Source: Ureibacillus xyleni (GTDB lineage: Bacteria; Bacillota; Bacilli; Bacillales_A; Planococcaceae). Taken from it: 64,000 nt of DNA. Every line of letters starts with the position of its first letter. Position 1 is the first letter of the stretch. A program made the translations under genes and the position numbers. The notes under the pieces were generated by a model that saw only the letters and a list, made by a program, of their open reading frames with translations, did no database searches and was not told where the DNA came from. The stretch lies in contig NZ_OBMQ01000014.1 of the NCBI RefSeq assembly GCF_900217795.1, positions 46,305-110,304 of the forward strand, in the 5' to 3' direction. Shown here piece by piece: positions 28,259 through 36,216 of the stretch.

Positions 28259-29152
28259 TTAACCAATTAAAAATTCAGATGTTATGTCATAACCCCGCAT
28301 ATAGTCGGGAGATCCTGGGAATCGTTGCATGAAACCATGAATATCACCGTCAAATCGAACTAATTTTACATCTACCCCTGCTTCCTTTAATTTTTCAGCA
28401 TACATTTCACCCTCATCACATAGTGGGTCGTATTCTGCTGTGAAAATTAATGTTTGCGGCATTTGTGCCAAGAGTTTCGTGTCAGCATGGATTGGTGAAA
28501 TAAAATTACGATTTTCTAGATCTTCATGTTTCAATGAGGCATGTCCCGCAGCAATATCTAGACCATATCTTGCGTTGTACAGTTCTCGGGATTGATATTC
28601 ACTACCCTTAATTTTTTCATCTAAGTCAACAGCTGGATAATGTAACACTTGTTTTGCCAACTGGAAATCTCCTGTGACAATTGATTTTAATGCAACTACT
28701 GTGGCAAGGTTTCCACCGCCACTTGCACCACCAATCATAATGTTTGTAGCAACCCCACCAAGTTGTTTGGCATGTTCCACCACCCATTTTGTTACATTGT
28801 AGCAATCATGGAATGCAGCTGGAGCAGGATGAACTGATGCTAATCGATAGTCTACTGCAATCACCTTTACTCCAGACAAGGAGCAAATTAACCGGCATGA
28901 GACATCATTTGATTCGAGGTCACCTTGCACATATTCTCCACCATGAAAGTAAATAAAAAGTGGCAATGGGGGTTTTTCCTCAGGAGTATAAACACGAATG
29001 GGGATTTGATGCGTATCAACCTCAACCTGTAACTCCTCTATTTTCAACACTTTAGGACGTTTATCTATCGGAGGATTTTCAACTGGAACACCTAATTGTC
29101 GTGCTTGTGGATTATTTTGAAAATATTGTTCAATATAATGGTGTAAGGGCAT
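28259..29152 (-). CDS. Alpha/beta hydrolase, hormone-sensitive-lipase family esterase
   Basis: 297 aa from the ATG at 29152, which is preceded by AAAGGAGAG; a longer upstream frame exists but overlaps a separate small gene. Oxyanion motif FIYFHGGEYVQGD, nucleophile Ser in GGASGGGN, acidic residue in TAEYDPLCDEG and the catalytic His in DGDIHGFM are all present in the usual order. The length matches HSL-type carboxylesterases acting on short-chain esters. It lies 13 bases after the small gene at 29166-29375. Confidence 0.88.
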   Translation of the reverse strand: MPLHHYIEQYFQNNPQARQLGVPVENPPIDKRPKVLKIEELQVEVDTHQIPIRVYTPEEKPPLPLFIYFHGGEYVQGDLESNDVSCRLICSLSGVKVIAVDYRLASVHPAPAAFHDCYNVTKWVVEHAKQLGGVATNIMIGGASGGGNLATVVALKSIVTGDFQLAKQVLHYPAVDLDEKIKGSEYQSRELYNARYGLDIAAGHASLKHEDLENRNFISPIHADTKLLAQMPQTLIFTAEYDPLCDEGEMYAEKLKEAGVDVKLVRFDGDIHGFMQRFPGSPDYMRGYDITSEFLIG

Positions 29153-29165
29153 ACCATCTCTCCTT

Positions 29166-29375
29166 TCATGTTTTTCGATGATATTGTGATATTTGCACCA
29201 CCCGCACGTTACTTGTGTTAAGTTCATGGTAAATCCCGCGGCTATCGGTAAATGAGATATACTGGTCGCGTTCGCTTTGTATAAGTCGTTCCGCTGCTCT
29301 TTGGGATTCAACATGGATAAATCTTCTGACATAATGCTGTTCATCAAAAAAATAAGTGACTTTGAACTCCAACAA
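29166..29375 (-). CDS. Small unknown protein upstream of the esterase
   Basis: About 70 aa. The best start is the TTG at 29375, seven bases after GGAGGT. The sequence (FKVTYFFDEQHYVRRFIHV, then AAERLIQSERDQYISFTD) looks like a compact beta-alpha fold. It ends 13 bases before the esterase start, with the esterase ribosome binding site between, so the two are probably translated from one mRNA. I do not recognise the family. A longer version of the esterase frame overlapping it can be set aside. Confidence 0.65.
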   Translation of the reverse strand: MLEFKVTYFFDEQHYVRRFIHVESQRAAERLIQSERDQYISFTDSRGIYHELNTSNVRVVQISQYHRKT

Positions 29376-29449
29376 GAATGCTACCTCCAATAGATAAAAT
29401 ATTCTTAAAATTTAGGTTAACCAATGGTGTGACGTCTATGACAAAATAA

Positions 29450-29497
29450 AAAAACCAAGTTTAGAGGTGAATTTCCTAAAAACTTGGCTTTTGGTAT
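29450..29497 (-). terminator. Terminator of the CapA-like gene
   Basis: AACCAAGTTT pairs with AAAACTTGG, with T-rich sequence on the minus strand. It belongs to the AACCAAG terminator family seen elsewhere in the window. Confidence 0.75.
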
Positions 29498-29501
29498 TAT
29501 G

Positions 29502-30671
29502 TTAATGATCTTCAATGAAAAACAGTTCAGGAACGTACTGTGACATGTATGTTTTAATTTCTCCGTATAATTGATCTCGATTTGGTAATACTTCTTTCGA
29601 TACTTTATGTAAAGGGATGATTTCGTAGTCTTTCCAATTGCTAAACTTTACATAAGTAGGAAGAAGGCTCGGGTTCGTTATTTCTATAGTGGAAGATGCA
29701 TTCCCTTCTCTATCATAGGTGATGGTTTTATTCACATCTAACTGCATGATGGCTCCAATTTGTCGATAAAGTTCATCTTGTGCTGATAAAAAATTGCCTA
29801 ATGAATGAATGACAAAAGTTTTGTTCCCATGAGTGCCTTCATACCATTTTACGGGCTGTAACACATGAGGATGATGAGCAAAAATAATATGTGCGCCACT
29901 ATCTGCAGCTAATTGAGCGATTTTTTCTTGATAGTCACTAATTTTTCGCTCGTATTCATTTCCAATATGAAGACTCACAACAACTACATCTGCTAAACTT
30001 TTCGCGTTTTGGATATCCATCTTTATTTTTGTTTCGTCAATATAATTGACTAAGTATTCTTTTCCTTTTGGTGTAACTAGTCCATTCGTTCCGTAAGTAT
30101 AAGCTAGAAATGCAAAGGTAATGCCATTTGCAGTCAATGTTTTAATTTGCTCTGTTTCTTCTTTATTTCTTGCTGCGCCAACATAGGTAATACCAAGGTC
30201 GTTCCAATGTTTCGTTGCGTTTAGTATTGCCTCTTCCCCACGATCTAGCGTATGGTTATTGGCCATACTGACGACATCCACTCCAACATCTTTTAAGACA
30301 TTTCCCACTTCAAAAGGACTATTAAAGCGCGGATAATGCGATAAACCTATTTTTTGCCCACCTATGATACTTTCGCTATTTGCAAAAGTAATATCAGTGC
30401 TTTCAAGGTATGGTTTTACATGCGTAAACATTTTCGTGAAATCGTATTGATTATTCCCGATATATGCATCGTTATAAACTGAAGAATGAATTAAGATATC
30501 TCCTACTGCGGAAATAGAAGCTGAAAAATGTTCAGGTTTTTTTGGTTTAGGTCGTGGAGCTTCTTCCGTTAGCGGTGGATATTCTTTAATGACCTTTGTT
30601 TCAGTAAGATTGGAACAACCGGTGATAATAATAATTGCAATTAAAAGAAAAAGTTTTTTTATGTTTCTCAA
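29502..30671 (-). CDS. CapA-family (metallophosphoesterase-like) lipoprotein
   Basis: About 386-389 aa. Signal sequence with lipobox ITGC, then the CapA/PgsA fold: ISAVGDILIH, FANSESIIGG, DVVSMANNHTLDRGEEA, VVVSLHIGNEY and ADSGAHIIFAHHPHVLQP. These carry the metal-binding Asp, Asn and His residues of the family. CapA-type proteins take part in poly-gamma-glutamate capsule handling, but no capB/capC genes are present here. The in-frame TTG at 30671 directly abuts GGAGG with no spacing. The codon at the proper distance is ATA at 30662, which would give the ordinary lipoprotein start KKLFLLIAIIIITGC. Confidence 0.88.
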   Translation of the reverse strand: MRNIKKLFLLIAIIIITGCSNLTETKVIKEYPPLTEEAPRPKPKKPEHFSASISAVGDILIHSSVYNDAYIGNNQYDFTKMFTHVKPYLESTDITFANSESIIGGQKIGLSHYPRFNSPFEVGNVLKDVGVDVVSMANNHTLDRGEEAILNATKHWNDLGITYVGAARNKEETEQIKTLTANGITFAFLAYTYGTNGLVTPKGKEYLVNYIDETKIKMDIQNAKSLADVVVVSLHIGNEYERKISDYQEKIAQLAADSGAHIIFAHHPHVLQPVKWYEGTHGNKTFVIHSLGNFLSAQDELYRQIGAIMQLDVNKTITYDREGNASSTIEITNPSLLPTYVKFSNWKDYEIIPLHKVSKEVLPNRDQLYGEIKTYMSQYVPELFFIEDH

Positions 30672-30820
30672 CCTCCTCTAATAAGTTCCATTATATACCA
30701 TATAGTAACAAAATTTTACACTTATTTTAAAATGTGCGGTTCTACTTAATTTTCGCTAAACTCTATAAAAAACAAGGCGTAATTGAAGGATTTGTTGCCA
30801 ATATTTAAGGAGTTTTTCAT

Positions 30821-30880
30821 ATGTATAATCCGTGTTACAGTTGGACTGTCGAGATGATTCGACAAAAACTGACTCACTAA
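30821..30880 (+). CDS. 19-aa mini-ORF preceding the wall hydrolase gene
   Basis: ATG at 30821 has AAGGAG eight bases upstream, a stronger ribosome binding site than many full genes here. The peptide is MYNPCYSWTVEMIRQKLTH. Its stop codon TAA at 30878-30880 forms the start of the TAAGGAG ribosome binding site of the following gene, whose TTG is at 30894. The coding sequence also contains the inverted repeat TGTCGA/TCGACA. It is probably a translated leader coupled to the hydrolase. Confidence 0.55.
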   Translation: MYNPCYSWTVEMIRQKLTH

Positions 30881-30893
30881 GGAGCGGATTTAT

Positions 30894-32018
30894 TTGAAAA
30901 AACAACTTTTAACGGTAGCGGCATCTGTAGGAATTATGTTCTCTGCATATTCAGCGCAAGCTTCGGCTCATGAATTGACTTACAAAGTTCAAACAGGTGA
31001 CACGCTATGGCGAATTGCTTCTTCAAATAATATTGCTGTCTCAGATTTACAAGCATGGAATAACCTTGGTTCAAATACGATTCTTGTTGGACAAGAGCTA
31101 ACATTACTTGCACCACATAGTCATTCTACATATAGTTCATATACGGTGAAATCTGGTGATACTCTAACTTTAATCGCTAGAAATAATAATATTACGGTAA
31201 CTGAACTAAAATCGATTAATCAATTAACAACAGACATAATTAATATTGGACAAGTGTTAAATGTGCCAAATGTTGCTGCTGCTCCTCAAGCTCCGGTTGC
31301 GACAAAAACGGACACTTATGTAGTTCAATCTGGGGATTCTCTTTGGGGAGTTGCAGCGAAACATAGTTTATCAGTGGATCAATTAAAATCGTTGAATGGT
31401 TTAACAAGTAATACGATTAACGTTGGCCAAGTTTTAAAAGTATCTACTACTGCGGCATCGAATGAAGTTGCACCAACAACTAGTTTAAAAACTTATACTG
31501 TGCAAGCTGGGGATACTCTATGGGGAATTGCGACGAAGAATGGAATAACAGTTGATCAATTAAAATCTTTCAACGGGTTAACAAGTAATGTCGTGAATGT
31601 TGGCCAGGTGTTAAAATTGTCATCTGATAGCATTGCTCCTGTAACGGAAAAGGCTTTCAATGTAGATGCTTTAATAGCAGAAGGTAAAAAATATATTGGT
31701 GTTCCGTATGTTTGGGGAGGTAGTACGCCTAAAGGGTTCGATTGCTCGGGTTTCCTAAACTACGTATTTGGTAAAGTAGGTGTGTCAATTCCTCGTACGG
31801 TTGAAACAATTTGGAATGCAACAACATCTGTGTCATCTCCACAAAAAGGAGATTTAGTGTTCTACACAACGTATAAAGCAGGACCAAGCCATGCGGGAAT
31901 TTATCTTGGAGATAACACGTTCCTTCATGCGAGTTCTTCTGTAGGTATAATCATTACATCTATGGATAATCCATACTGGAAAGCTCGTTATCTCGGTGCC
32001 AAAAAAGTAAATTTATAA
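30894..32018 (+). CDS. Four-LysM NlpC/P60 peptidoglycan endopeptidase
   Basis: 374 aa with TTG start after GGAG. A signal peptide ends near ASAHE. Four LysM domains follow (starts YKVQTGDTLWRIA, YTVKSGDTLTLIA, YVVQSGDSLWGVA, YTVQAGDTLWGIA). The C-terminal NlpC/P60 domain has the catalytic Cys in FDCSGF, His in PSHAGIYLG and a third residue in FLHASSS. LytE/CwlS-type enzymes of this design cut the D-glutamyl-diaminopimelate bond during growth and cell separation. The two central LysM units are nearly identical, suggesting recent duplication. A 19-codon mini-ORF lies immediately upstream. Confidence 0.94.
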   Translation: MKKQLLTVAASVGIMFSAYSAQASAHELTYKVQTGDTLWRIASSNNIAVSDLQAWNNLGSNTILVGQELTLLAPHSHSTYSSYTVKSGDTLTLIARNNNITVTELKSINQLTTDIINIGQVLNVPNVAAAPQAPVATKTDTYVVQSGDSLWGVAAKHSLSVDQLKSLNGLTSNTINVGQVLKVSTTAASNEVAPTTSLKTYTVQAGDTLWGIATKNGITVDQLKSFNGLTSNVVNVGQVLKLSSDSIAPVTEKAFNVDALIAEGKKYIGVPYVWGGSTPKGFDCSGFLNYVFGKVGVSIPRTVETIWNATTSVSSPQKGDLVFYTTYKAGPSHAGIYLGDNTFLHASSSVGIIITSMDNPYWKARYLGAKKVNL

Positions 32019-32025
32019 TGTTGTG

Positions 32026-32056
32026 AGGAGAATCCAATTTTGGGTTCTCCTTTTAT
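32026..32056. terminator. Bidirectional terminator
   Basis: GGAGAATCCAA pairs with TTGGGTTCTCC, followed by TTTT on the plus strand. It lies between convergent genes. Confidence 0.8.
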
Positions 32057-32889
32057 AATAGCATTTTTAAATATTTTTCAAAATTCACTCCAGCTTCTTT
32101 CGGGATTTGTTCTTTGACTGTGTCTTGAATAGCGGCTGTTAGAAAGTTTTGCGCAAGTTGAACGGAGCTTTCTAAGTCTTCCCCACGCATTAAGCTTCCC
32201 ATAATAACAGAGGCAAATAAATCCCCTGTACCAGAATAATTTTCCCCGTTATATTCGTTCTGACTATAGAAGGTCTTTGTTCCATCGAGATACATATTGC
32301 CAATGAAATTTGATGCAGGCGGATTCACACCAGTAATAATGACTTTTGCATTGGTTTCTTGTTGTAAAAGGGTTCCAACTTCTTCTAATGCTTTTATAAA
32401 ATCATGGTCATTTGTATAACTATGTAATTTTTCATAAGACATATCTGTTAATAAGCAACATTCCGTTACATTTGGTGTAATCACATCTGCACATTTTACA
32501 AGTTGTCTCATTTGGTGCAGGAGTGCATCGGTATATAGTTTGTAAACTTCCCCTACGTCTCCCATTACTGGATCGACAAGTAATGCAGTGTCTTTTGTCT
32601 GGAATGTATTTAAAAATTGAAAAATATTAGTAATTTGCTCTTGGCCCGTAACAAAGCCTGTGTAAATTCCTTCGAACGTTACATTTAGTTTACTCCACTC
32701 TTCCGTGAAATAGTTCATTTTCGTTGTAAAATCTTCATAGAAAAAGCTTGGGTATCCCGTTTGCGCGGATAAAATGGCAGTTGGTAGAGGGCATGCTTGT
32801 ACCCCCATTACCGATAGGACCGGTATGACAGCTGTTAGTGAACATTTCCCAAACGATGATAAATCCTGTATGACAGCTACTTTTTTCAT
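32053..32889 (-). CDS. Pyridoxamine/pyridoxal kinase-like protein
   Basis: 278 aa of the ribokinase/ThiD superfamily. The start MKKVAVIQDLSSFGKCSLTA, the PTAILSAQTGYPSFFY segment, LLVDPVMGDVGEVYKLY and the anion hole/catalytic region NYSGTGDLFASVIMG identify it as the PdxY/pyridoxamine kinase type rather than hydroxymethylpyrimidine kinase. It would phosphorylate vitamin B6 vitamers in the cytosol. GGAGGT precedes the ATG. It is divergent from an ECF S-component gene, which fits B6 salvage. Confidence 0.88.
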   Translation of the reverse strand: MKKVAVIQDLSSFGKCSLTAVIPVLSVMGVQACPLPTAILSAQTGYPSFFYEDFTTKMNYFTEEWSKLNVTFEGIYTGFVTGQEQITNIFQFLNTFQTKDTALLVDPVMGDVGEVYKLYTDALLHQMRQLVKCADVITPNVTECCLLTDMSYEKLHSYTNDHDFIKALEEVGTLLQQETNAKVIITGVNPPASNFIGNMYLDGTKTFYSQNEYNGENYSGTGDLFASVIMGSLMRGEDLESSVQLAQNFLTAAIQDTVKEQIPKEAGVNFEKYLKMLL

Positions 32890-32969
32890 AAGCTAACCTC
32901 CAAAATCGATAAAACTAAATTTCATATTACCATAAATTTAAGGATTTTGGCGTGTGGGCTAAACTTGTG

Positions 32970-33090
32970 GCTGAATGGACAAAAGATGACTTAGTGAGCA
33001 AAATGCCCGAGTGAACGGACAAAATGATAGTTTGAATGGGCAAAATCTGCGAGTGAGTGGGCAGAAATCGTACGTGAACGGGCAAAACCA
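32970..33090. repeat. Phased GTGAACGGRCAAAA array (21-bp spacing)
   Basis: Six units of the form GTGAAYGGRCAAAA recur (CAAAA or variant begins at 32980, 32999, 33020, 33041, 33062 and 33083), with spacing 19 then 21 four times. The sequence between units varies while the spacing is kept. The array lies in the divergent promoter region of the kinase and S-component genes and resembles the array at 9797-9935. Confidence 0.9.
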
Positions 33091-33198
33091 CATTTTTTTA
33101 AAACTGACCACTAAGTTTTTTGCAAAATTGGCACTTTTATCGTAATCAGTTCTTTGCTAAAGTTATCGATAAATTCAAACAGTTAGGAGTTCTAAGTT

Positions 33199-33738
33199 AT
33201 GCAAAATACTCAAAGTTATTCAAAGCCACGTAGTCAAACTTTTGACTTAATCATTACAGCGATGTTAGTTGCGCTTGTTTTTGTGTCTACGGTCTTTTTG
33301 AATATTAAACTACCAATTACTGCTAATGGAGGATTAGTTCATCTAGGAACAGCGATGCTTTTTATTGCTTCCATTCTATTTGGTCCTAAAAAAGGTGCGA
33401 TTGCTGGTGCTTTAGGAATGGGCTTGTTCGACATTTTTGGAGGATGGTTAGTGTGGGCGCCAATTACGATTGTGGCACGTGGATTACAAGGATTTATCGT
33501 TGGGAAAATTGCCTATGCAAAGGGCCGTGATGGTAACAGCATTGGGTTAAACTTAGTCGCAACAATTGTTTCAATTCCATTTATGGTAGCCGTTTATTAC
33601 ATAGGTGAAGGAATTCTTTATTCCAATTGGGTGGCGCCACTTGCTTCAATTCCAGGAGATCTTGTACAAAACGTATTAGGAATTATCATTGCGATTCCAG
33701 TTTGTGTCGTTTTAAAGAAAATTTCTTATTTCAAGTAA
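33199..33738 (+). CDS. ECF transporter S component, probable vitamin B6 or related substrate
   Basis: 179 aa with six membrane helices. The typical S-component start (TFDLIITAMLVALVFVSTVF), VHLGTAMLFIASILFGPKKGAIAGALG and the long glycine-rich helices are visible. ECF S components bind the vitamin and share an energising AT module encoded elsewhere. The substrate is inferred from the divergent pyridoxamine-kinase gene; thiamine precursors are the main alternative. GGAGT precedes the ATG. Its terminator has been split by an inserted element. Confidence 0.85.
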   Translation: MQNTQSYSKPRSQTFDLIITAMLVALVFVSTVFLNIKLPITANGGLVHLGTAMLFIASILFGPKKGAIAGALGMGLFDIFGGWLVWAPITIVARGLQGFIVGKIAYAKGRDGNSIGLNLVATIVSIPFMVAVYYIGEGILYSNWVAPLASIPGDLVQNVLGIIIAIPVCVVLKKISYFK

Positions 33739-33740
33739 AA

Positions 33741-34016
33741 AAATAGAGGGTTGTGAAAGCTAGGGCACTGAAAAAGTCGATTTTAATAAATTTTTATAAT
33801 AAAAATACGCTCAGATCTTTTAGGAAGTGGGATTCACGAAGACTCCTACGGGAACAGCTTGAGCTGAAGACCCCGCAGGAGCTTGCGACGAGGAGGCTGA
33901 AGCCAAGCCCGTGGAAAGCGAAGTGAATCCCACCTTCTATTTAGAAGCAAATAATTACTATAAATTTTTATCGGTATTTAGTTTTTCAGTGGCTTCGTGA
34001 AAGCAGCCCTCTATTT
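33741..34016. terminator. Bidirectional terminator split by an inserted element
   Basis: Arms AAATAGAGGGTTG (33741-33753) and CAGCCCTCTATTT (34004-34016) are complementary over 13 bp, with one G-T pair, and would close a 6-base loop (TGAAAG) if the 236-bp element and one 8-bp duplication were removed. Confidence 0.8.
33761..33996 (+). mobile_element. 236-bp MITE-like element, copy 1
   Basis: Ends TAGGGCACTGAAAAA (left) and its approximate complement TTTTTCAGTGGCTTC (right) form terminal inverted repeats. The 8-bp target duplication GTGAAAGC lies at 33753-33760 and 33997-34004. Inside, an AT-rich arm on each side surrounds a GC-rich core bounded by GTGGGATTCAC and GTGAATCCCAC. No transposase is encoded. 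Two further copies lie at 35773 and 39258. Confidence 0.93.
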
Positions 34017-35189
34017 TAATCCTAAGTACTCCGATAATTCCTCTGTAAAATCTTCATTAAGCTTTCGATACTCACCTCTTGACGAGAGTAGCACAAATCC
34101 ATCTTGGTACGACCAAATTTGATACGTTATGTTTTTTAATACAATTTGGTAATCAGCTGGACGAGACATTTCAAAGTTTGCTTCATCCCATCGAAGCATA
34201 CCAATAAAAGCTTTTACTTTTGAGATATTGTCTTCTGGGATGGTAAGGTTGATTGTTTGATTTTGAGAAGATTCTGTCATATAGTCATCAATCATTTTTA
34301 AGTCCCAAATATCTGTGACATATGGAGACTCATCATTAGATCGCATCTTATAAAATACTTCTACTATATCCCCGATACTAAGATCAGGTATGTTATCTTG
34401 CGGAACCCAGTATCTTTCGTTTTCTAAATACGATTCTACAAGAAACATATTGTCTTCAACTTCAACAACACGGCCTAACAGTTTTGTCCCCTCCCCTAAA
34501 TTTGAATCTACTAATGGAAGGTTTAGTTTTTTCTTAAAAGCTTGGATATCACCTGTATAGTGTTGTCGGAAATAAGGTACAGCATTTTTGATGGCAAGCT
34601 GATTTGCAATGAGGCGATCAATTTTAGGATACTGCTCCATAAAATGTTCTTCTAATTTGTTTTGAGCCACTCGGTATGGCGTATTGCTATAAATATATCG
34701 TTCATAGTCTTTTAAAGAAAGATTAGCGGATTTTGCCCATTCTTTGTGCGATTGTTTGGACTCTTTACTTTGATATAAAAATTGAATCATTTGTTCATAG
34801 GAATTTTCTATTTCGGTTTTAGTAATTTCGTAACCTAAAGATTCCGCATATACATAATAAGCAATATTTCTTTCAATGCTATCGTACACTTCTTGCTTTA
34901 AATATTCTTCATCAACATCATTCGAATATACAAATGTTCCTTTTATCTTTAGCATTACATTATATTGATGTTTATCAAAAAGTGTTGCCTGTGTAACTTC
35001 ATGGTTATTATTCAACAATAGTGAAGTGACAATAAAGAATAACCCTAACACAGCAACAACAGTGATTGCTGTTAGAAAGTTCCGTTTTGGGTGGGGTTTT
35101 GGCTGTTGATGCATTGTCATTTTCACCCGTTTTTTACTTTCACTCATATCTCCTGCAGCTTCTATTAAACTCTTTTTTATTTCATTCAT
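34011..35189 (-). CDS. Membrane-anchored protein with SurA-like and DUF3221-like parts, probable anti-sigma partner
   Basis: 392 aa. A short cytoplasmic N-terminus (SESKKRVKMTMHQQPKPHPKR) is followed by one membrane helix (about 38-59) and a long extracytoplasmic part. The first half resembles the helical SurA/PrsA N-domain (ESLGYEITKTEIENSYEQMI). The region LLGRVVEVEDNMFLVESYL with ISIGDIVEVFY-like spacing resembles the small DUF3221/YobA-type barrel. The start overlaps the end of the ECF sigma factor gene by 8 bases. Regulation of that sigma factor is inferred from this arrangement. Confidence 0.8.
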   Translation of the reverse strand: MNEIKKSLIEAAGDMSESKKRVKMTMHQQPKPHPKRNFLTAITVVAVLGLFFIVTSLLLNNNHEVTQATLFDKHQYNVMLKIKGTFVYSNDVDEEYLKQEVYDSIERNIAYYVYAESLGYEITKTEIENSYEQMIQFLYQSKESKQSHKEWAKSANLSLKDYERYIYSNTPYRVAQNKLEEHFMEQYPKIDRLIANQLAIKNAVPYFRQHYTGDIQAFKKKLNLPLVDSNLGEGTKLLGRVVEVEDNMFLVESYLENERYWVPQDNIPDLSIGDIVEVFYKMRSNDESPYVTDIWDLKMIDDYMTESSQNQTINLTIPEDNISKVKAFIGMLRWDEANFEMSRPADYQIVLKNITYQIWSYQDGFVLLSSRGEYRKLNEDFTEELSEYLGLK

Positions 35190-35727
35190 GTTCTAACACC
35201 TCCCACACCTCATCTTTTAAAAGTGATTTTAATTTTTCTCTCGCTCGTTTAAGTCTTGTTTTGATTGTGTTTTCAGATGTATGTAGTAAAATGGCAATTT
35301 CATGTATGCTTAGTTCTTGGAAGTAATACAAGATGATTGGTTCTCGGTATAGTAGTGGTAGTTCTAAAATAGCCTCACCTATTAAAGTTTTCTCATTTTC
35401 CACTAACAACCCGTCTTTTCGTTTCTTTACGCGTTCAACGGTCCACTTCTCTTTTAATTGAATTTTTTTATAAGCCCAACTTTTTATGTAATCTTTTGAT
35501 TGATTAATTGTCATTCTTGAGAGGAAGGCGCGCAAATTTCCGCGTTCGTCATATTGTGCATTCATAAATTTGATGAAAACTTCTTGTACGATATCTTCCG
35601 CACTATAATGGTCTTTCGTGTAAAAGTAGGCTAGCTGGAGCATGTGTTCTGCATGTTCTTCTATCATCATATCAAGTTCTCTTATGATCTCATTCACCTC
35701 CCTATGTAATATATTAACGATTGCCAA
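35182..35727 (-). CDS. ECF-type RNA polymerase sigma factor
   Basis: Up to 181 aa. Region 2 (YTKDHYSAEDIVQEVFIKF and AFLSRMTINQSKDYIKS) and region 4 (LPLLYREPIILYYFQELSIHE, TSENTIKTRLKRAREKLK) are intact. The start is unusual. The TTG at 35727 has no ribosome binding site, while AGGGAGG at about 35697-35703 is followed at 8 bases by ATC (35688) and at 11 by ATA. The first in-frame ATG is at 35670, about 26 bases away. It forms a two-gene operon with the membrane protein at 34011. Confidence 0.9.
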   Translation of the reverse strand: MAIVNILHREVNEIIRELDMMIEEHAEHMLQLAYFYTKDHYSAEDIVQEVFIKFMNAQYDERGNLRAFLSRMTINQSKDYIKSWAYKKIQLKEKWTVERVKKRKDGLLVENEKTLIGEAILELPLLYREPIILYYFQELSIHEIAILLHTSENTIKTRLKRAREKLKSLLKDEVWEVLEHE

Positions 35728-35772
35728 ATGGTTGTCGTTTCAAAAAAATGTAAAAAAGACCTTGCATTTGAA

Positions 35773-36008
35773 TAGGGCACTGAAAAACTAAATACCGATA
35801 AAAATTTATAGTAATTATTTGCTTCTAAATAGAAGGTGGGATTCACTTCGCTTTCCACGGGCTTGGCTTCAGCCTCCTCGTCGCAAGCTCCTGCGGGGTC
35901 TTCAGCTCAAGCTGTTCCCGTAGGAGTCTTCGTGAATCCCACTTCCTAAAAGATCTGAGCGTATTTTTATTATAAAAATTTATTAAAATCGACTTTTTCA
36001 GTGCCCTA
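35773..36008 (-). mobile_element. 236-bp MITE-like element, copy 2 (inverted)
   Basis: Perfect 15-bp terminal inverted repeats at the outer ends (TAGGGCACTGAAAAA and its complement). The 8-bp target duplication CATTTGAA is at 35765-35772 and 36009-36016. Removing the element and one duplication restores an AAGACCT/AGGTCTT hairpin, so this copy also sits in a hairpin loop. Nearly identical to copies 1 and 3. Confidence 0.93.
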
Positions 36009-36216
36009 CATTTGAATTAGGTCTTAGCTAACGATTAATTGTGTTAAAGTACCAGTTCAAAGCTGGTATAGAAGAAATCGATAATATGAAAATGTGCATC
36101 AAAAATTCGCATATATTTTCTCCCTTTTGTAGAATAATAAATTTTAATTCATACATATTAGCAAATGCCTTAAATGAAGGACATTTATTTTGCTTCTCTG
36201 AAAGGAGAATGTTGTC

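Noticed and set aside
32890..33198. Riboswitch for a vitamin upstream of the S-component gene
   Set aside because: No known riboswitch core was recognised; the region is mostly the phased repeat array.
36017..36216. Small genes in the gap before the ethylene-sensor gene
   Set aside because: Short frames lack ribosome binding sites; the region looks like an ordinary promoter region.
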